From positions 248,001 to 312,000 of the forward strand of contig VXBP01004577.1 in the NCBI GenBank assembly GCA_013400115.1: 64,000 bases of DNA. Direction: 5' to 3'. The stretch is from Rhinopomastus cyanomelas. Lineage: Eukaryota > Chordata > Aves > Bucerotiformes > Rhinopomastidae. Below the pieces are notes generated by a model, which was not told the DNA's origin, searched no databases, and worked only from the letters and a program-made list of their open reading frames with translations. Position numbers and translations under genes: made by a program. Each line of letters opens with the position of its first letter. Positions within the stretch are counted from its first letter, which is position 1. Shown piece after piece: positions 13,005 to 26,400 of the stretch.

Positions 13005-13553
13005 GAGCAGGAAGGTGATTGTGCCCCTGTACTCGGCATTTGTGAGACCGCACCTCAAGTACTGTGTCCAGTTTTGGTCACCACAGTACAGGAAGGACAT
13101 TGAGGTTCTGGAGCGGGTCCAGAGAAGGGCAACCAAGCTGCTGAAGGGGCTGGAAGACATGCTGAATGAGAAGAGGCTGAGGGAGCTGGGGTTGTTTGGT
13201 CTGGAGAAGAGAAGACTGAGAGGGGACCTTATTGCCCTCTACAACTACCTTAAAGGAGGTTGTAGCAAGGCTGGTGTTGGGCTCTTCTCTCCAATTAGTG
13301 ATGATAGAAGGGGAAATGGCCTCAAGTTGCGTCAGGGGAGGTTTAGATTAGAAAGAAATTCTTTACTGAGAGGGTGATTAGATACTGGAATGGATTGCCC
13401 AGGGAGGTGGTGGTGTCACCATCCCTGGAGGTGTTTAAGGAACGAGTGGACGCGGCACTTAGGGATATGGTCTAGCAGTTAGATACTAGGAGAAAAGGTT
13501 GGACTCAATGACCCTGGAGGTCCTTTTCACCATGATGGTTCTGTGATTCTGTA
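13005..13553 (+). mobile_element. CR1 LINE, 3' part of ORF2 and tail
   Basis: This is one of the longest CR1 copies in the window. From about 13009 it encodes the C-terminal part of the CR1 ORF2 protein (VPLYSAFVRPHLKYCVQFWS, then EVLERVQRRATKLLKGLEDM and EKRLRELGLFGLEKRRLRGD), open to about 13345. There the frame breaks: the continuation KKFFTERVIRYWNGLPREVV lies in another frame, so the copy is a pseudogene with a frameshift near 13345-13355. It ends with the tail GGTTCTGTGATTCTGTA. The 5' end is truncated and its exact edge is approximate. Confidence 0.95.
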
Positions 13554-15407
13554 GCAATTCTAAACTCTTATACAGGTCCCTACTATAGGAAGATCAGTCC
13601 AAATTGCATAGCTACGCCGCATATGATGTCAGAGGATTCAAGCAAAAGGAACAGGTGCCATTAAATGCACTAGAAAAGATACCAGGTTAGATGTTCCATA
13701 GGCCTTCTGTACAGTCTTGACTGCCTGAATCTGTCTATCCTAGCCTACTGAACTAAGATCACAGTTTGACAATTTAAAGCTGGGAAGGGTTTCAATTAGG
13801 ATGGCACATGCGATACTGAAATCTTAAACTTGTATATTTTAATATCTACTCTCTGTTTCTGTGATCTTTTTATTTATAGTGGATCAATTATCTTTTTGAA
13901 AAGAGAATTTATCTAGTAATATTTAGCATTTACAACATATCATGATAATAAAAGGGCACACAAAAATTTTATAGAAAACGAGGCTAGAGTGGAATGGAGG
14001 TCATTTACTCTATCTTCCTGCCTCAAATACAGCATGAATTCTTTGAGTGCTTTTGGGGCAAATACTCAAATATTTCTGTAACTTTTCTTTCCTGTGATAG
14101 AGATTTTGTTACTGTTTTAAGCAATAAATTACAAAATTCAATTAGTGTTACTACTAAAAAAGTGTTTCTAATAAACTTGCGTGAACCAACCATGAAGCCA
14201 TTCACCTCTATTATTTCTTGTCTTACCTGCAATGGACCTGGAGAACGTACAATTTTCTTTGTAAGCTGGTCTTTTAAATGACCTTCTTATTCCCTTCACC
14301 TCTGGAGCAAACAGGTGTAAAATCTATCTGTAAAGTTTGCTTTTTTGTCTGGCAGTGCTGTGGTGTTAGTATATAATGTCTTCTGTAGCTAACACCAGAT
14401 TTTTTTCCTGCAGTTCTGCAAACTACTAATGGTCTTTGGTATCAGCCAGTTCTCCGTGCTGAAATGTAGATCCATTAAGCCTAGCAAGTGTGAAAATGTC
14501 TAAGTTATTGAAGTATTTACTGTCTAGTTATGTCCTTAGCACGAGCAGAGTGTTTACTGTGCCATCATTGACATTAAGGGTCAATTACTAGAACATAATA
14601 AATATTAATGCACAAAGAAGACTCTTTAATGCTTTTACCTTTCTTGGTTTCATTTGTTGAAAGGTTGTCATTGAGTAACAGGTTTTTTCCCCTATTATTA
14701 TGGAAGTGTCAAACAAAATTATTATTTCAACTTTTGTGCCCCTTATAGTTGTCTTTTGGTTTGTGTCCTTATTTGTTTATGTTATTCTTTTATTTTCTCG
14801 TTATTAGTTATTATTTGATCTTGTTCTCATTCTCTGTATGGTTGCTCAGTTTCAGCCAGCTGAAGACCTTGTCAGTTTGCCTGATGAATCTCTTTCTACC
14901 CTTCCTGTTCTTCATCCCCAATTTGATTTTTGGTTTTATACTCGTTATGTAATTTTCTAAAGCCACTGATTCCTGAATTTAAAAACCAGCAATGGATGAA
15001 TTTCTGACTTCCTGCTAGCTTTTATTTAATTGCTGTTTGTAACTGCCATGTAAAACCATTGTCCCTGCGTGATATCTGGGGAAACCAACCTCCAGACTGC
15101 CCTGACTTATGTTGGGAACCACAATTATTTCAACTGCTGTAGGAGACAGTGACTGGAAAATAAGCACAAAGCCATCTTTGCCAGTTCTTTTTACTGTAAC
15201 ATTAATTTAACAAATTTGCAGAGAAAAAAGTGAAATGCAGTGCTGAAGAGTATTGAAATATGTCCCTATAGCTAATTTGGTATTTTCCTGCCGTTGGAAC
15301 TCTAGGATGGACTTAAATATAAATCTTACCAAATACTAGCACCAGTTACTAAGCAGGCAGCTATTTCCTACCACTGCTATTGCTGAGGAGCCATTATAGC
15401 TCGAGAT

Positions 15408-15482
15408 GATAAAATCATAGAAAGGATCGGAGAGGACCTTAAACATCATCTAGTTCAAATTGCATTCTATGATTCTGTGATC
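15408..15482 (-). mobile_element. Short CR1 LINE remnant
   Basis: The sequence AAAATCATAGAAAGGATCGG, GAGGACCTTAAACATCATC and TAGTTCAAA is a diverged reverse-strand CR1 end. A second tail-like motif (CTATGATTCTGTGAT) lies immediately after it in the opposite sense. It is about 75 bp. Confidence 0.7.
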
Positions 15483-17152
15483 TTTCACTTCTTTGAGCAG
15501 TGTCTTTTGGGCATCCTGTATTTGAATGCATTTCTGTCAAAAGGTGTCAGAAGGTACTTGAATACTTCACAAGCAGTATCCAGCACTTCCTGAGAGCCTA
15601 AGAATTTCTGAAGGCCCAAAGAGAAAGACAGAATAAGCAAGCCAGAGGGAAAATGGTCTAGATGCAGGTAAAATTAGTGCATCTTCCATTTTATCAATAA
15701 TGCTGACAAGAACATTTCAAGTACAGTGATGACTAAACCTGTGAGACTGGACTTGCAGCTACCAAATATATAAACCATCTTATCATCATCTGAAACAGCT
15801 GCCTTTAAATACGTAAACTCAAAAAAGTTTAAACTGGATTCATACAGTTTTGTATCATTGCATCAAAAAAGTGGTCTGATTAGCACCTCAAAATAAATGC
15901 AAAATGACAACATGCTTTGCCACACATCTTTGAAATTTGTTCTAGAAAGTCGCTTGTGAGCTCTGAATATCACAACAGAGATATTATACAGACGATTTAC
16001 TGATAGTGTAGTAGTGGTACTGCTTTATTTTCATTTAATTTTTGGATATATATGTTATACTATGATATAGAAGGAGAGGTACATTTTAAACTAAATCTGT
16101 ATTTAATTTCAAGCCTTAAAATTGTTAATCTGCCAGTAGAGTTTCTTTTGCATCCAACATCTCAGATTTCAAATAGTATAACAACATGATGCAGATTTTA
16201 TGTCAACTTAATGGAGAAGTAACTATTTCCATGCATGTTAAAATCTGTGCTGTAAGTACTGCTACATTCAACTACTGCTAACTTCAAGAAACAAAAATAT
16301 TTGAAACCATCAGTAATATTTCTTATTTTGTAGAACTGATGCTTCAGCACATATGAAAATTATTTTGTGGTTTTAATTTAAAAACACTTAAAGTCTGTGT
16401 GCTTTTTTGAAGCGGAAAAAATACAAGTCATATAGATGTTATATACAGTTCCATTTTCTACTTAATATAAGAAAATTAAAGTTGTTTATTTTTGAAAAAC
16501 CTGGTCCATATTAAATGTCATATGCCAACGTTATACATGTATAGAGCTGTGAACGACAAGTTACTATGTTCTGTATAAATGTAATTTTACTGTAGGAGAA
16601 GCACTTCTCAAAAGAAAAAAGGATGAGACACCACTTGTCAGGTTACTGACCTACTTCGTACGTTTATGAAAAATAATAAAAACACAAGTTTGCTCATTAA
16701 ACACCTGTGGTAAATTTGTTATAATACCAGGCAAAGTAAATATCAAATTGTAAGGTGGGTGAAAAGGTGACTAACTTCATAAAAGGCCAGCTTTTGGTCC
16801 CTTTGAGGTACGGAATAGTCTCTGTTGCTTTGGAATCATATCTTACAGAATTTTTCAAAACGCACTTTGGTTTGATGTGTGTGGATAAACTGATTTCTCT
16901 AGGAAAATACTTGAGAAATTGTTACAAATACTTTATTCACGGGGACATATTTTCAAACTATGTTCTTAAAGCAAGACATGTTTCACTGAAGTCCAGATGA
17001 TAAATGTGATTTTAAAAAAATAACAACAAATTGTAGGAATATCCCTTTAGGCTATTATGTTACAGATGTTTAAAAAATTACCTTTATACTTAACCAGCTG
17101 TCTGTGGGGAAATCCTGTGTGTGTCTGTATTTACAAGAAATATACATAAAAG

Positions 17153-17239
17153 CTGGGTGATCCTCCTGTGGCAGGGGGATTGGACTAGATGATCTTTTGA
17201 GGTCCCTTCCAGTCCCTAATGTTCTGTGATTCTGTGATC
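17153..17239 (+). mobile_element. Short young CR1 LINE 3' end
   Basis: Only the last 86 bp of a CR1 are present: GGCAGGGGGATTGGACTAGA, TGATCTTTTGAGGTCCCTTC and a tail GTTCTGTGATTCTGTGAT. It is nearly identical to the copies at 36533 and 50950. Confidence 0.92.
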
Positions 17240-19059
17240 ATCCACACATAATTTATTAGCAGAAGTGTTTTGATTGATTTCAGTTACTGATCTGAAATGT
17301 TAGGAAGTGTTTTTCTCACATTCCTTTTGGATATACTTTCTTGCTTTCAGTTCTTTTCTTCAGGTGTGGTACCGGTTGAAGATCGCACTCAACTGAAAGA
17401 CTTTTTGGTTGTGTTTGTCTCACTGTTTCTGTTTCCATTTAAGAAATATGCTGCAAAAGTTCTGTTTTTGTTGCTTGTCTCATGTTATTCAGTTCTTCAG
17501 TATTCTGTATTTCAGTAAGATGGCACAACTTAGCAAGATATTTTCTCTGGAAAGGTTTGATCTCAAAGTCCTTTACAGTTTCCAAACTGGCATTTGAAAG
17601 AGATAGTCTTGGACAGCACAGTTCAGATCTGCACGGAAGCCAAAGCTTCCCTGGACCTCAGAGACATGGGGGAGGTGGATACTGTAATTCGATTTACTGG
17701 GTGCTCTATGTTGTAACTTCTGCGTTAGCACCAGTTGGCATTGCTCATTCCCTTCATCTTCTGTTGCAGCTATATGGTATCTTACTCCCCCTAATTTCTG
17801 TGCAGCTGGGTTCATCCCTGATTTGATTAATAGTAAATCTGTATTACAGGTTCAAAAGCATCCGTTGTTATCATATGGCTTGACATACGATAGGCCGTAT
17901 TCTTTGATCTTTTTTCTATTCTTTGATCTATTTTCTTGCTTTTTCTGTTGTAGCTGTGATGAAATAATTAGAAAAGCATCCAATCTGGACTGAAAAATTT
18001 CCACAGCTGGAAAACTTATTATCACTCTAAGTAATTTCTTCCAAAGGATAATTAACCATGCGATCTTAAGCTTGCACTTTATTCCTCATTTAAATTTTAG
18101 TACCTATAACTTCAGATCATCAAACCTCTATGCTAGATTGTAGAGCAATCTGTCATGACGTTCCTGTTCTGCATAGATTTATTTATTCACTATGAGTAAG
18201 TCACACTTTAATTTACTTTTAAATGAACTAAACAGTGTTTCTCATATCTGTCTCAATGCAACTGTTTTCCAGGCATACAGTCATTTTTATTTCTGTTGTC
18301 TGAATCATCTCTATATTTTTACTTTCCTTCTAGAACTGTAAAAAGGAAAATAAGACATAGAATATAAGTAGTAGTTGCACAAGTGCCTAAAAAGAGGTAA
18401 TACCTATGTTCCTGTCCAGCACTTTGAATTATTCCAATATCCATCCTTTTAATCCTGGTTTCCAGGATAGAACTCCTAGACTGAGCTGTACCCTATTTTC
18501 ATTATTTGTAAGTGTATGACCTTAAATTCAGACATAAACTGCATTGGGCAGATCAAAAGACAAGGTATCCTAGTAACCTGGCTGCAGCAGGAAGGGAGAT
18601 GCAGCGATTAGGATGGAAGTCTTCTGTGGTTAAAGTTCATCTTTTGCATCCTGACCTCTGATTTCCACAAACATAGGAACCTTACACAGGAGACTGCTTA
18701 ACTAACAGTTCATGTTCTAACAAGGCACAAGAGTACCAGGACCATAAGTGAGTGCCCAGGGTGAAGTAAGAACAAAGCAAACACAGAGCATTCTAATATG
18801 CAACAAGCCACCACTTGTTTTTACCTCAGGAGTAAAAAATTAAACTATATATTTATGTTTTTACTGACTTTCAGTGAAAATGTTTAACTACCAGAGAATC
18901 CTTTCACTCCAAGTTCCATTAGTCTCTTACTTCACTTGAAAAACCAACTTCCTTTATTTATTGTTAACCTGAATTCTCTTATACCTCATTATAAAAGATA
19001 CTATAACTGTATTAAAAGATACATTGGATAATCAATCCTTATATATTGTGCTCAGTGCT

Positions 19060-19690
19060 TATAACATCACAGACCTCTATCATGCCCTTCAGGCATCCCT
19101 CTTCTAGACTGAATGAGTTCTGGGTTCTTTCTTCTTTCATCTTTTCCAGTGCTACTGTAACCTTCCAGTATGTGAACCATGGATTATACTGTAGTATCGT
19201 GACTGACATCCTCAACTTTCTAATTTTTAATGGTTAGTTGAAAACCAGTAATGTAATCTATGAAGTTAGGCTTAGTTAGTTATGATGTGCATCACTTTTC
19301 ATTTTGTCATTTGCCGTTTTATTGCCTTCTTAGCAAGTTCTCCAGCTGGTCCTGAATCATAGGGTCATCAACAAACTCTGCCATGTAACTGTTTCTTCCA
19401 TTTTTCATGGTGTTTATGAGTATGTTGAACTGCATAACTTCAACACAGATCCTTACGTTGAACTGACTATTTGCTCTTGCCCTTAGCGTTTCTTTCCTCT
19501 AGTAATTATTTTCAATCCATGTAATGACCTTTCCTCTTATAATACAGGTGTAAGGTAGGACTCTATTAACACATCCATGATGAGTATGTAATATTTTGCA
19601 AGAATATCACATTTAGACAGATGCCTGCTAATTCCATTCTTTATTACAGTCTACCAGTTTGTCCAGCACAGACATTTTGCTAAAAGGTCT
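19060..19690 (-). mobile_element. Ancient CR1-group LINE fragment
   Basis: Read on the + strand, this follows the order of an old amniote CR1-group LINE in reverse: CAGACCTCTATCATGCCC, CTTCTAGACTGAATGAG, then TGAGTATGTTGAACTGCATA, CAACACAGATCCTTA, TCAATCCATGTAATGACC and a CTACCAGTTTGTCCAG-like end. Similarity to the family is patchy, as expected of a very old copy. Edges are approximate. Confidence 0.6.
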
Positions 19691-20310
19691 TGACGAATGA
19701 ACATTGGAAGTTGGTATCACATTTGTTGTTTTCCTGGACATACATAACAGCACAGCTGGAAGCAAGAGGATATTTGCCACTTTTATGGAATCAAATAGTT
19801 TACCCAGTTTCCTGTGTAACTCAGTTGAATCCTTTCTCATAATGGCAATTTATTATTGTTTTACAATGTTAGGTTTGATTAAAAACTCTCTACAGTGGTG
19901 CCAGTTTCAGAACAAAGATCTGAAATGTCCACAATGGAAGATTCTTGGAATCTGGTTTCTTTCAGAGTGAATGCCAATGCAAAGAATGCAGATGTCTGTG
20001 TCTTCACCGTGTGTTCTTCTGTCTGTAAACACTCACACAGAACTCACACCGCTTGACCACCTAAGTTACCAGTCTCTTCACACTAAGCTGTATTATTATT
20101 TCTGCTCTTCACTCTCACTCCAGTCTTTATGCCACTTGCACACTTTATCAGTAGTTCCATTTCTTAACAATGCCTGTGTTATTTAACAACATGGAATAAA
20201 AATAATCTCATGTTTCTTCTTTAGTAGTAGCTTTACTAGTACTAGTAGACAACATTACGTTTTATATGAAATGCGCTTTACACATTTGTTAATTGTTTGC
20301 TTTATTTTAG

Positions 20311-20457
20311 AGAGGTGATCCAACAGCTACTGTAATTGCGTTGTGTTCAATGAGAGATTTTAATCTGGCTCAAGAAACATGTCAGATGGCCATCAGAAAC
20401 ACTGGATGTCTTGAAGTGTTAATTAATTTACTTGATACTGAAGAAATGAAATGTCAG
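20311..20457 (+). CDS. ODAD2: ODAD2 coding exon A (first in window), ARM repeat
   Basis: The exon has 49 codons in phase 0-0 and begins RGDPTATVIALCSMRDF. The acceptor is a T-rich tract ending TTTTAG and the donor is CAG|GTAAGG. It encodes the start of the armadillo solenoid, an ARM helix set with the turn NTGCLEVLINLL where most family members have a GG-LEVLINLL pattern. The Gly-Cys in place of Gly-Gly is a mild variation. In human ODAD2 the preceding exon ends near a YWQIQKLVKYLK segment, which I could not find upstream in this window. Confidence 0.93.
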
Positions 20458-23400
20458 GTAAGGAGTTTTGTTGAAAGCTGCAATGATTATGCTTTTTCCA
20501 TTAAAACATTTTTTTAAAGTCATATAATATAAAAATTTATGTATTTTATCATTTTTGTGTTTTCTCTACTGCAGGGATTTTTAAAAAAAATCTATTTTTT
20601 ACTTTCAGTTTTTTGCTCTGATTAGATTTAAAAGACAAAATATTTCAGATAATCCATCACTTTCAGTATTTTTTTCTGATTATATATACTCAAATAATGT
20701 TTAATTTCTGTTATCTTCAATTATTCAGATGGGTTCATTAAAAATCCTGAAGGAAATGAGTCAAAGTGCACTGATCAGACGTGCAATTGTAGATCTTGGG
20801 GGCTTGCAGATCATGCTGACAATACTGGACTCTCCAGATAAAGATCTAAAATGCTTGGCAGCTGAAACAATTGCTAGTATTGCTGGATTTAAACGAGCAC
20901 GAAGGACAGTGAGGCTGCATGGAGGAATCAAGAAATTGGTAAGAAGACCCTTGTCATATGCATGTTTTTGTCCAAAAAATACATCGTGTGTCATGTGCAT
21001 GATTCTTGTGGTAGTACTGACCATCATGAAAAAATAACAAAGTGGTTGGTTGGGCTTTTTTAGGTTGGGTTTTTAGACTGCACTTCAGTGGGATCAACCA
21101 ATCTAAAACCATACCAAGCAAAAGACACCGAAACAGCACGCTGTGGGGCTTTGGCACTCTGGAGCTGCAGCAAAAGCACCAAAAATAAAGAAGCGATCCG
21201 TAAAGCTGGTGGCATTCCGTTATTAGCTAGATGGCTCAAATGTGCAAATGTAGACATCTTAATCCCAGTAGTGGGGACACTCCAAGAATGTGCCTCAGAG
21301 GTAAGTGAACCTATACAGCTAAATTATTTCTAAGCATCACAAAAATTGTCCACTAAAAAAAAGTATGGTTTTTGTGTGGTTGGTTTGGTTTGTATTTGAA
21401 ACTGAGATGCATTGCAGTTATGGTACGAAATCAGCTAAAATTCTCCTGGTGAATTGGAGCCATGGAATGATGCCATTTTTAAAAAGATTTTGCATTTTAA
21501 AGCATTCTGTATTTCAAAATTAGCTTATTGAAAGGCACGAGTTGATGTACGCTCCACGAGGCAGCACCCTGGCAGGTGTTAGCTTTAGTAAGTCTATACT
21601 GAGAGGGTTAAGTCTGTTAGGGTTTCTTACCTGGACAAATTTGGGAATAACAGTAAATGGATCTCTTACACAGATGTTTTCTCTCTTTCCATAGTAGTCC
21701 CCTGTTACAATGCCTGTGGGTTAAAATTTGGACTAAACATGACTACAGATTTTTAATTCTAAGAACACTTTTTTTTGTAAACATTTCCCAGGAATAGGTC
21801 TCTTGGTTGGCTGCTGGGTCTTGGCATATGCAGGTACATTTTGATCCCATTCTGAAGCAGCTTTTTCTTCCTTGGCCCTGAGCAGGGAGTCTGGACACCT
21901 TTCATAATATTCCAGATTTTTTTTAAGCAGGGTGGCTACAAAGTAGGCACTGCAGTACTTGGTTTTACAGGTGATTTGAAGAACGCTGCAGAGAATTGAT
22001 GATTTTATTAATTTTGAGAATATCAACAACATTTTCAAGTAAATGCAGATGTCTTCTGTTCAAATTATAAGTCTTCTCAATATCAAAGACTAGAATTGCA
22101 GTACTGTGTTACTACTGATTAGTGTTACTAACTATTAATATACAGGATTTAAAAGGTGTAGTTTATCTTTTTAGCCAAGTTACAGACTTGCCATAAGGAC
22201 AGAAGGAATGATTGAGAACCTTGTGAAAAATCTGAGTAGTGAAAACGAGGAGCTTCAGATGCATTGTGCAAGTGCCATATTTAAGGTAATTGTGTAGTTA
22301 TCCTCATAACTCTTTGTTTGCATGGTGTCAGTTTTCATATTTCTCAGTTTTGCAATGAGTCTCTTTGGCTTTTTACATTTGTTTGCCTCGGTGGACAATG
22401 TGACACTCTAAGCACTGCTGCACATGCAGCAGCAGCTTACTGTCAAATTCTCTTAGTGAGTTGTCAGCACATTGAGATGCTTTAATGAAATATTGATGTT
22501 TTCATCTGAATTAGCTTTTACGAGTTACAACATAATACACCTAGCTTCTGAAGTTGTAATTTTACACATTTTACATAATATATATTTAATTTTTTTTTTG
22601 TAGTGTGCGGAAGATAAAGAAACACGTGACTTGGTTAGGCAGCATGGAGGTCTACGACCACTGTCTGTTCTGCTTGGTAACACTGAAAACAAACAACTTC
22701 TAGCAGCTGTGACAGGAGCAATCTGGAAATGTGCACTCAGTCGAGAAAATGTGTTAAAGTAAAAAATTCTGTTTTATAAACATTTACTAAATTATCACCT
22801 GTTGATTTTGTGGGTGTCTAGTGTTTTCAAAACTGTTATGTCATGATTCTTCAAAACTGTAATTTATGATCTGTTGAACTCTCAATTTGTGTTTTACAAT
22901 AATTAAAAAATTGCCACCTGACCTCATCAGGGTAGTGGAGGCAGTGTAAAGTTCACAGAATCTTAAGTGTCGGTGAGGACATTGGTGCCAGTAAAGAATA
23001 GTTACGACGTAGGGCATGGAGTCAGGAGATGTACTAGCACGTGCTAACTGTTTGACATATGGGCATAGCTGATATCCCTACTCCTCTCTGAAGCTTACAA
23101 ATCAGAATCACTGCTGCATGATACAGAGAGTAGTTAGCAAACCCAACTTTAATATTTTAGGTCAAGAGAGATGGAGAGCACATTATCCTGTTCTAGGGTA
23201 GACATGTAGTACCCATTAGGTTGTTCTACTTTAGAAGTATACTGCAATCTAGAATAATTAGCCCAGATGCCTCTCTTGTCTACAGAAGTGGCTTGGCAAA
23301 GTAGCTTACCATAAATAGCACAACCTCTGAGTATTAGGGTCCTAACTGATTATCTAAGAATGCAATTATCTGAGACTGCTTGACCCCCTATCTAAAATTA

Positions 23401-26400
23401 ATTGATCAGATTCATACACCTTACCTCAAAGAAAAACCTGCTTCACTGGAATATGTGTTAGGTTTCCTGAGGAATGTAGTATCAGAGGAATGTGCAATTC
23501 ACAGGCTGGAAGGAGTGTCTTCCTGTAGCCCTAGTTTTAGCATATTGTGCTAGCCAAGCAGATATGACTGATAACTGCTTGATAAAAAAATCAGAAAGAA
23601 TGCCAGTAATAAGGATTTATAGTCTAGCTTTTTACTGTTCTAAATGAGTTCCCAAACTTGGTATACAGAGCCATGGTCTTCACATTCTCTGCTGCTGTCC
23701 TACTGCTTTTTGCATTCTTGATTGTTGAGTAACTTGACTTTTCAGAAGGCTTTCTTTGTGAGCTTTGGGTGTCTGCGCGGAGGCATCCTGATTCTGGATC
23801 AATCAGTGATGGGATGGATGGAGTTGCTCTATATATACACAAGTAAAATTAAACAGGGGCAAACCTTTCAGGATTCAGGCAGTATGTTATGATTATCCAT
23901 ATGGCCTAAGTGCTAGCACAGTCCCTTACACAGTTTGGCCCATGCCATGCACTTTCTAAGACAATGCCCAGACACGCCTTCGTAACAGAGCAGGCAGCGG
24001 ATTGTTTCCATTAGGCAGAGTGGGTGAGGCCACCCTGAATTGTGATGACAAGAGATTTTAGCCATGCGGATGCTACGTCGTGCTTCTTGTCCTCGGTGCG
24101 AGAGAATGAGCCCTCGCCTGTTTTATTTATTACTGCAGTTGTAGCCAATAATTCTGTCCAAATGCAAACAGGTTTTTGCCAGGCTACTCACATATCTTTG
24201 GCAAGTGCTTGACACAACACAAAGGTTGCAAGCCAGGCACAGCTCCAGGCTCGAGCTGAATTTATGTACTATGTAGTGCTGAGTCCGAAGCTGTAAACCC
24301 TATGCAAACTCAATATGGGAGGTCACTAGAGAACAGGGAGGAAGGGTAATATGAAAACATATATGTAGATCTTAGGGGGTGAGCTTGAGTCTGGCATGAA
24401 GCTAGAACTAACAAACCCTGCTGCTTCCTGCAGGGCCACCTCATCTTCAAACTGCTCCACAGTATTTCTTATATGTAAAGTATATTGGTGAGATGTGCTG
24501 ACTCAGCAATGAGCTGATACAGGTGCCTGGACCTGACTGGCTCAGATACCAGTCTGGATACCAGCAGCTGTACTGCTTCTGGACACAAGATGGCCAGAAC
24601 CAACAGCTCTGTCAGTGTAGCCTGCCCACTGCAAAGCCAACTCATACAGTTCCATCTGTGAAGCAGTCAATATGCCATGCAGATAAAGTAACCAGAGAAA
24701 ATCACATGTATATGTGTGTCTGTGTGTTAAAATTGTTTGCTTGCTCTGTTGCTGTTCTTTCACGCTGTTGATGTTTTCTCTTGGAAAAAAGTTACGGGGA
24801 CCCTTCCAAATGGCAGTAAACAAAGAGAGGAGGATTCCTCTTAAGGCAAAGGCTTGAATGATGAAGAAGTTCTCTCTTTAGGGGAGGAACAATGTGTATT
24901 TACACAAGGGTATAAATCACAGCATTAAGTATTAGGTAATATATGGGCTAAATTTAGCTTGTTATACCAAGTGGAACTGCCAAGGTATAGCATAGAAAAG
25001 ATGTGAAAGGAGGATACAGCATTTAAGTCTCAACAGTCCTCTAAGTTCTGAAAAAATACAAACTTAGATAATGACCCCAGTGCTGAGAAACAGTCATATT
25101 CTGAAAGATGAACTTGTGGGGTTTAGCATGCATCTGCCTGTAAGAAAGGACCTCCAGGATTTTTAATTGCATATTTTTGACTTCTAATACCAGAAGCTCT
25201 GTGAAGACCAAGGGAAGTATGAATGTAGCATTCAACTCAAATTTGTGTCAACTTATTTCTTAATTTCAAAATTAAATCAAACATAGTACAATAGAAGTGT
25301 GCAAGAACAAAGGACTTACCTTAGAAAAATGCACACTATTAGGCCTAAACCAAGTATAGAACTGCTCAGGGCAAGCTCTCCAAGGGCTAAACTTTAGTGA
25401 AAAGTAAAATGTGATCCTTTCATCCAGAGAGGTGGAGGAGGGGCTGTACACTGCTGTTCTAGCTACTGTTGCAGGAAAAGGTACTCAGAGTTAGGATGCC
25501 AGAGTATTAGCCTCTCTTCCAGTACATTTTCAGCTCTTTATAGATGTTGCTTCCACATGTAAAGTTTAAAAAACCCTCCATAACTAGATTACAGGGTAGC
25601 TAAAGTAGAGAAGTGTACCTAAAAAAGTGTAAAAATTCTGTGCTGTATGCCACACTTCCAAGAATAGTTTACCTGCACTGTGATTTCTTCAACAAGCCTG
25701 TTTATGTACAGAAATTAAACAAAGTATTTCAATTATATATTTTAAGTAAAAAAAAAATAATCAAACTTAGGAATATACTAAAAATACCATTTTTTGTTTC
25801 ATTACTGTCTTTTAGATTTGGGGAGTATAAGGTTGTAGAAGCTTTGGTAGGACTGCTTACCACTGATCAGCCTGGAGAAGTCCTTGTGAATGTTGTTGGT
25901 GCACTGGGAGAATGCTGCCAAGAGCAAATAAATCGAACTATTATCCGAAAATGCGATGGAATACCACTTCTGGTGCAGTTACTGACCGGAACTGATCGGG
26001 CACTACTTGTGAATGTCGCCAAAGCAGTGGGAGCTTGTGCAACAGAACCCGAAAGTGTGACGTAAGCTATTCATGTTAATAACATTCCCATTTTCAAAAA
26101 AAGGGCTTTTATTAATGCTGGCTCAAATATAGTAAATTCTAATCTGATTTAAAGGCTGTTTTATGTTTTCCACAGGGCTGTGTGGGTTAGCTACATCCTA
26201 CTGAAAAATGTACTACATAATATTTTTAAAAAATCATTGAGGAAATACGTTGCACACACAACTTATGCATTTGGGAAAAACAAGATAAACCTTTAGTAAG
26301 CTGATTTGTATTGAAGTTAAAATTCCAAGTTACAGAGCACCATTGGAAAATGCTGGATGACTGTTATGTGTTTTGCCTTCTTTTGTATCTGTTCTAAAAA

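Larger units (their letters stand above)
1..20310 (+). other. Upstream flanking region, probably one large ODAD2 intron
   Basis: No convincing coding exon was found here. Open frames are short and show no family pattern. Because exon A begins inside the ODAD2 coding sequence, its upstream intron must cover at least the adjoining part of this stretch. Human ODAD2 also has introns of tens of kb. Contents recognised: a hAT MITE (2309), CR1 copies (3530, 4684, 8612, 13005, 15408, 17153), an inverted repeat (12419) and an ancient LINE fragment (about 19060). The rest is plain AT-rich unique sequence. A short exon could have been missed. Confidence 0.6.

Noticed and set aside
20729..20731. ATG at the first codon of exon B as a possible protein start
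   Set aside because: Exon A joins in phase with conserved sequence, and an AG acceptor directly precedes the ATG, so it is an internal methionine.
25613..25815. Open frame extending 200 bases upstream of exon F
   Set aside because: The extension has no armadillo pattern, is AT-rich, and lies before a good acceptor. Intron.
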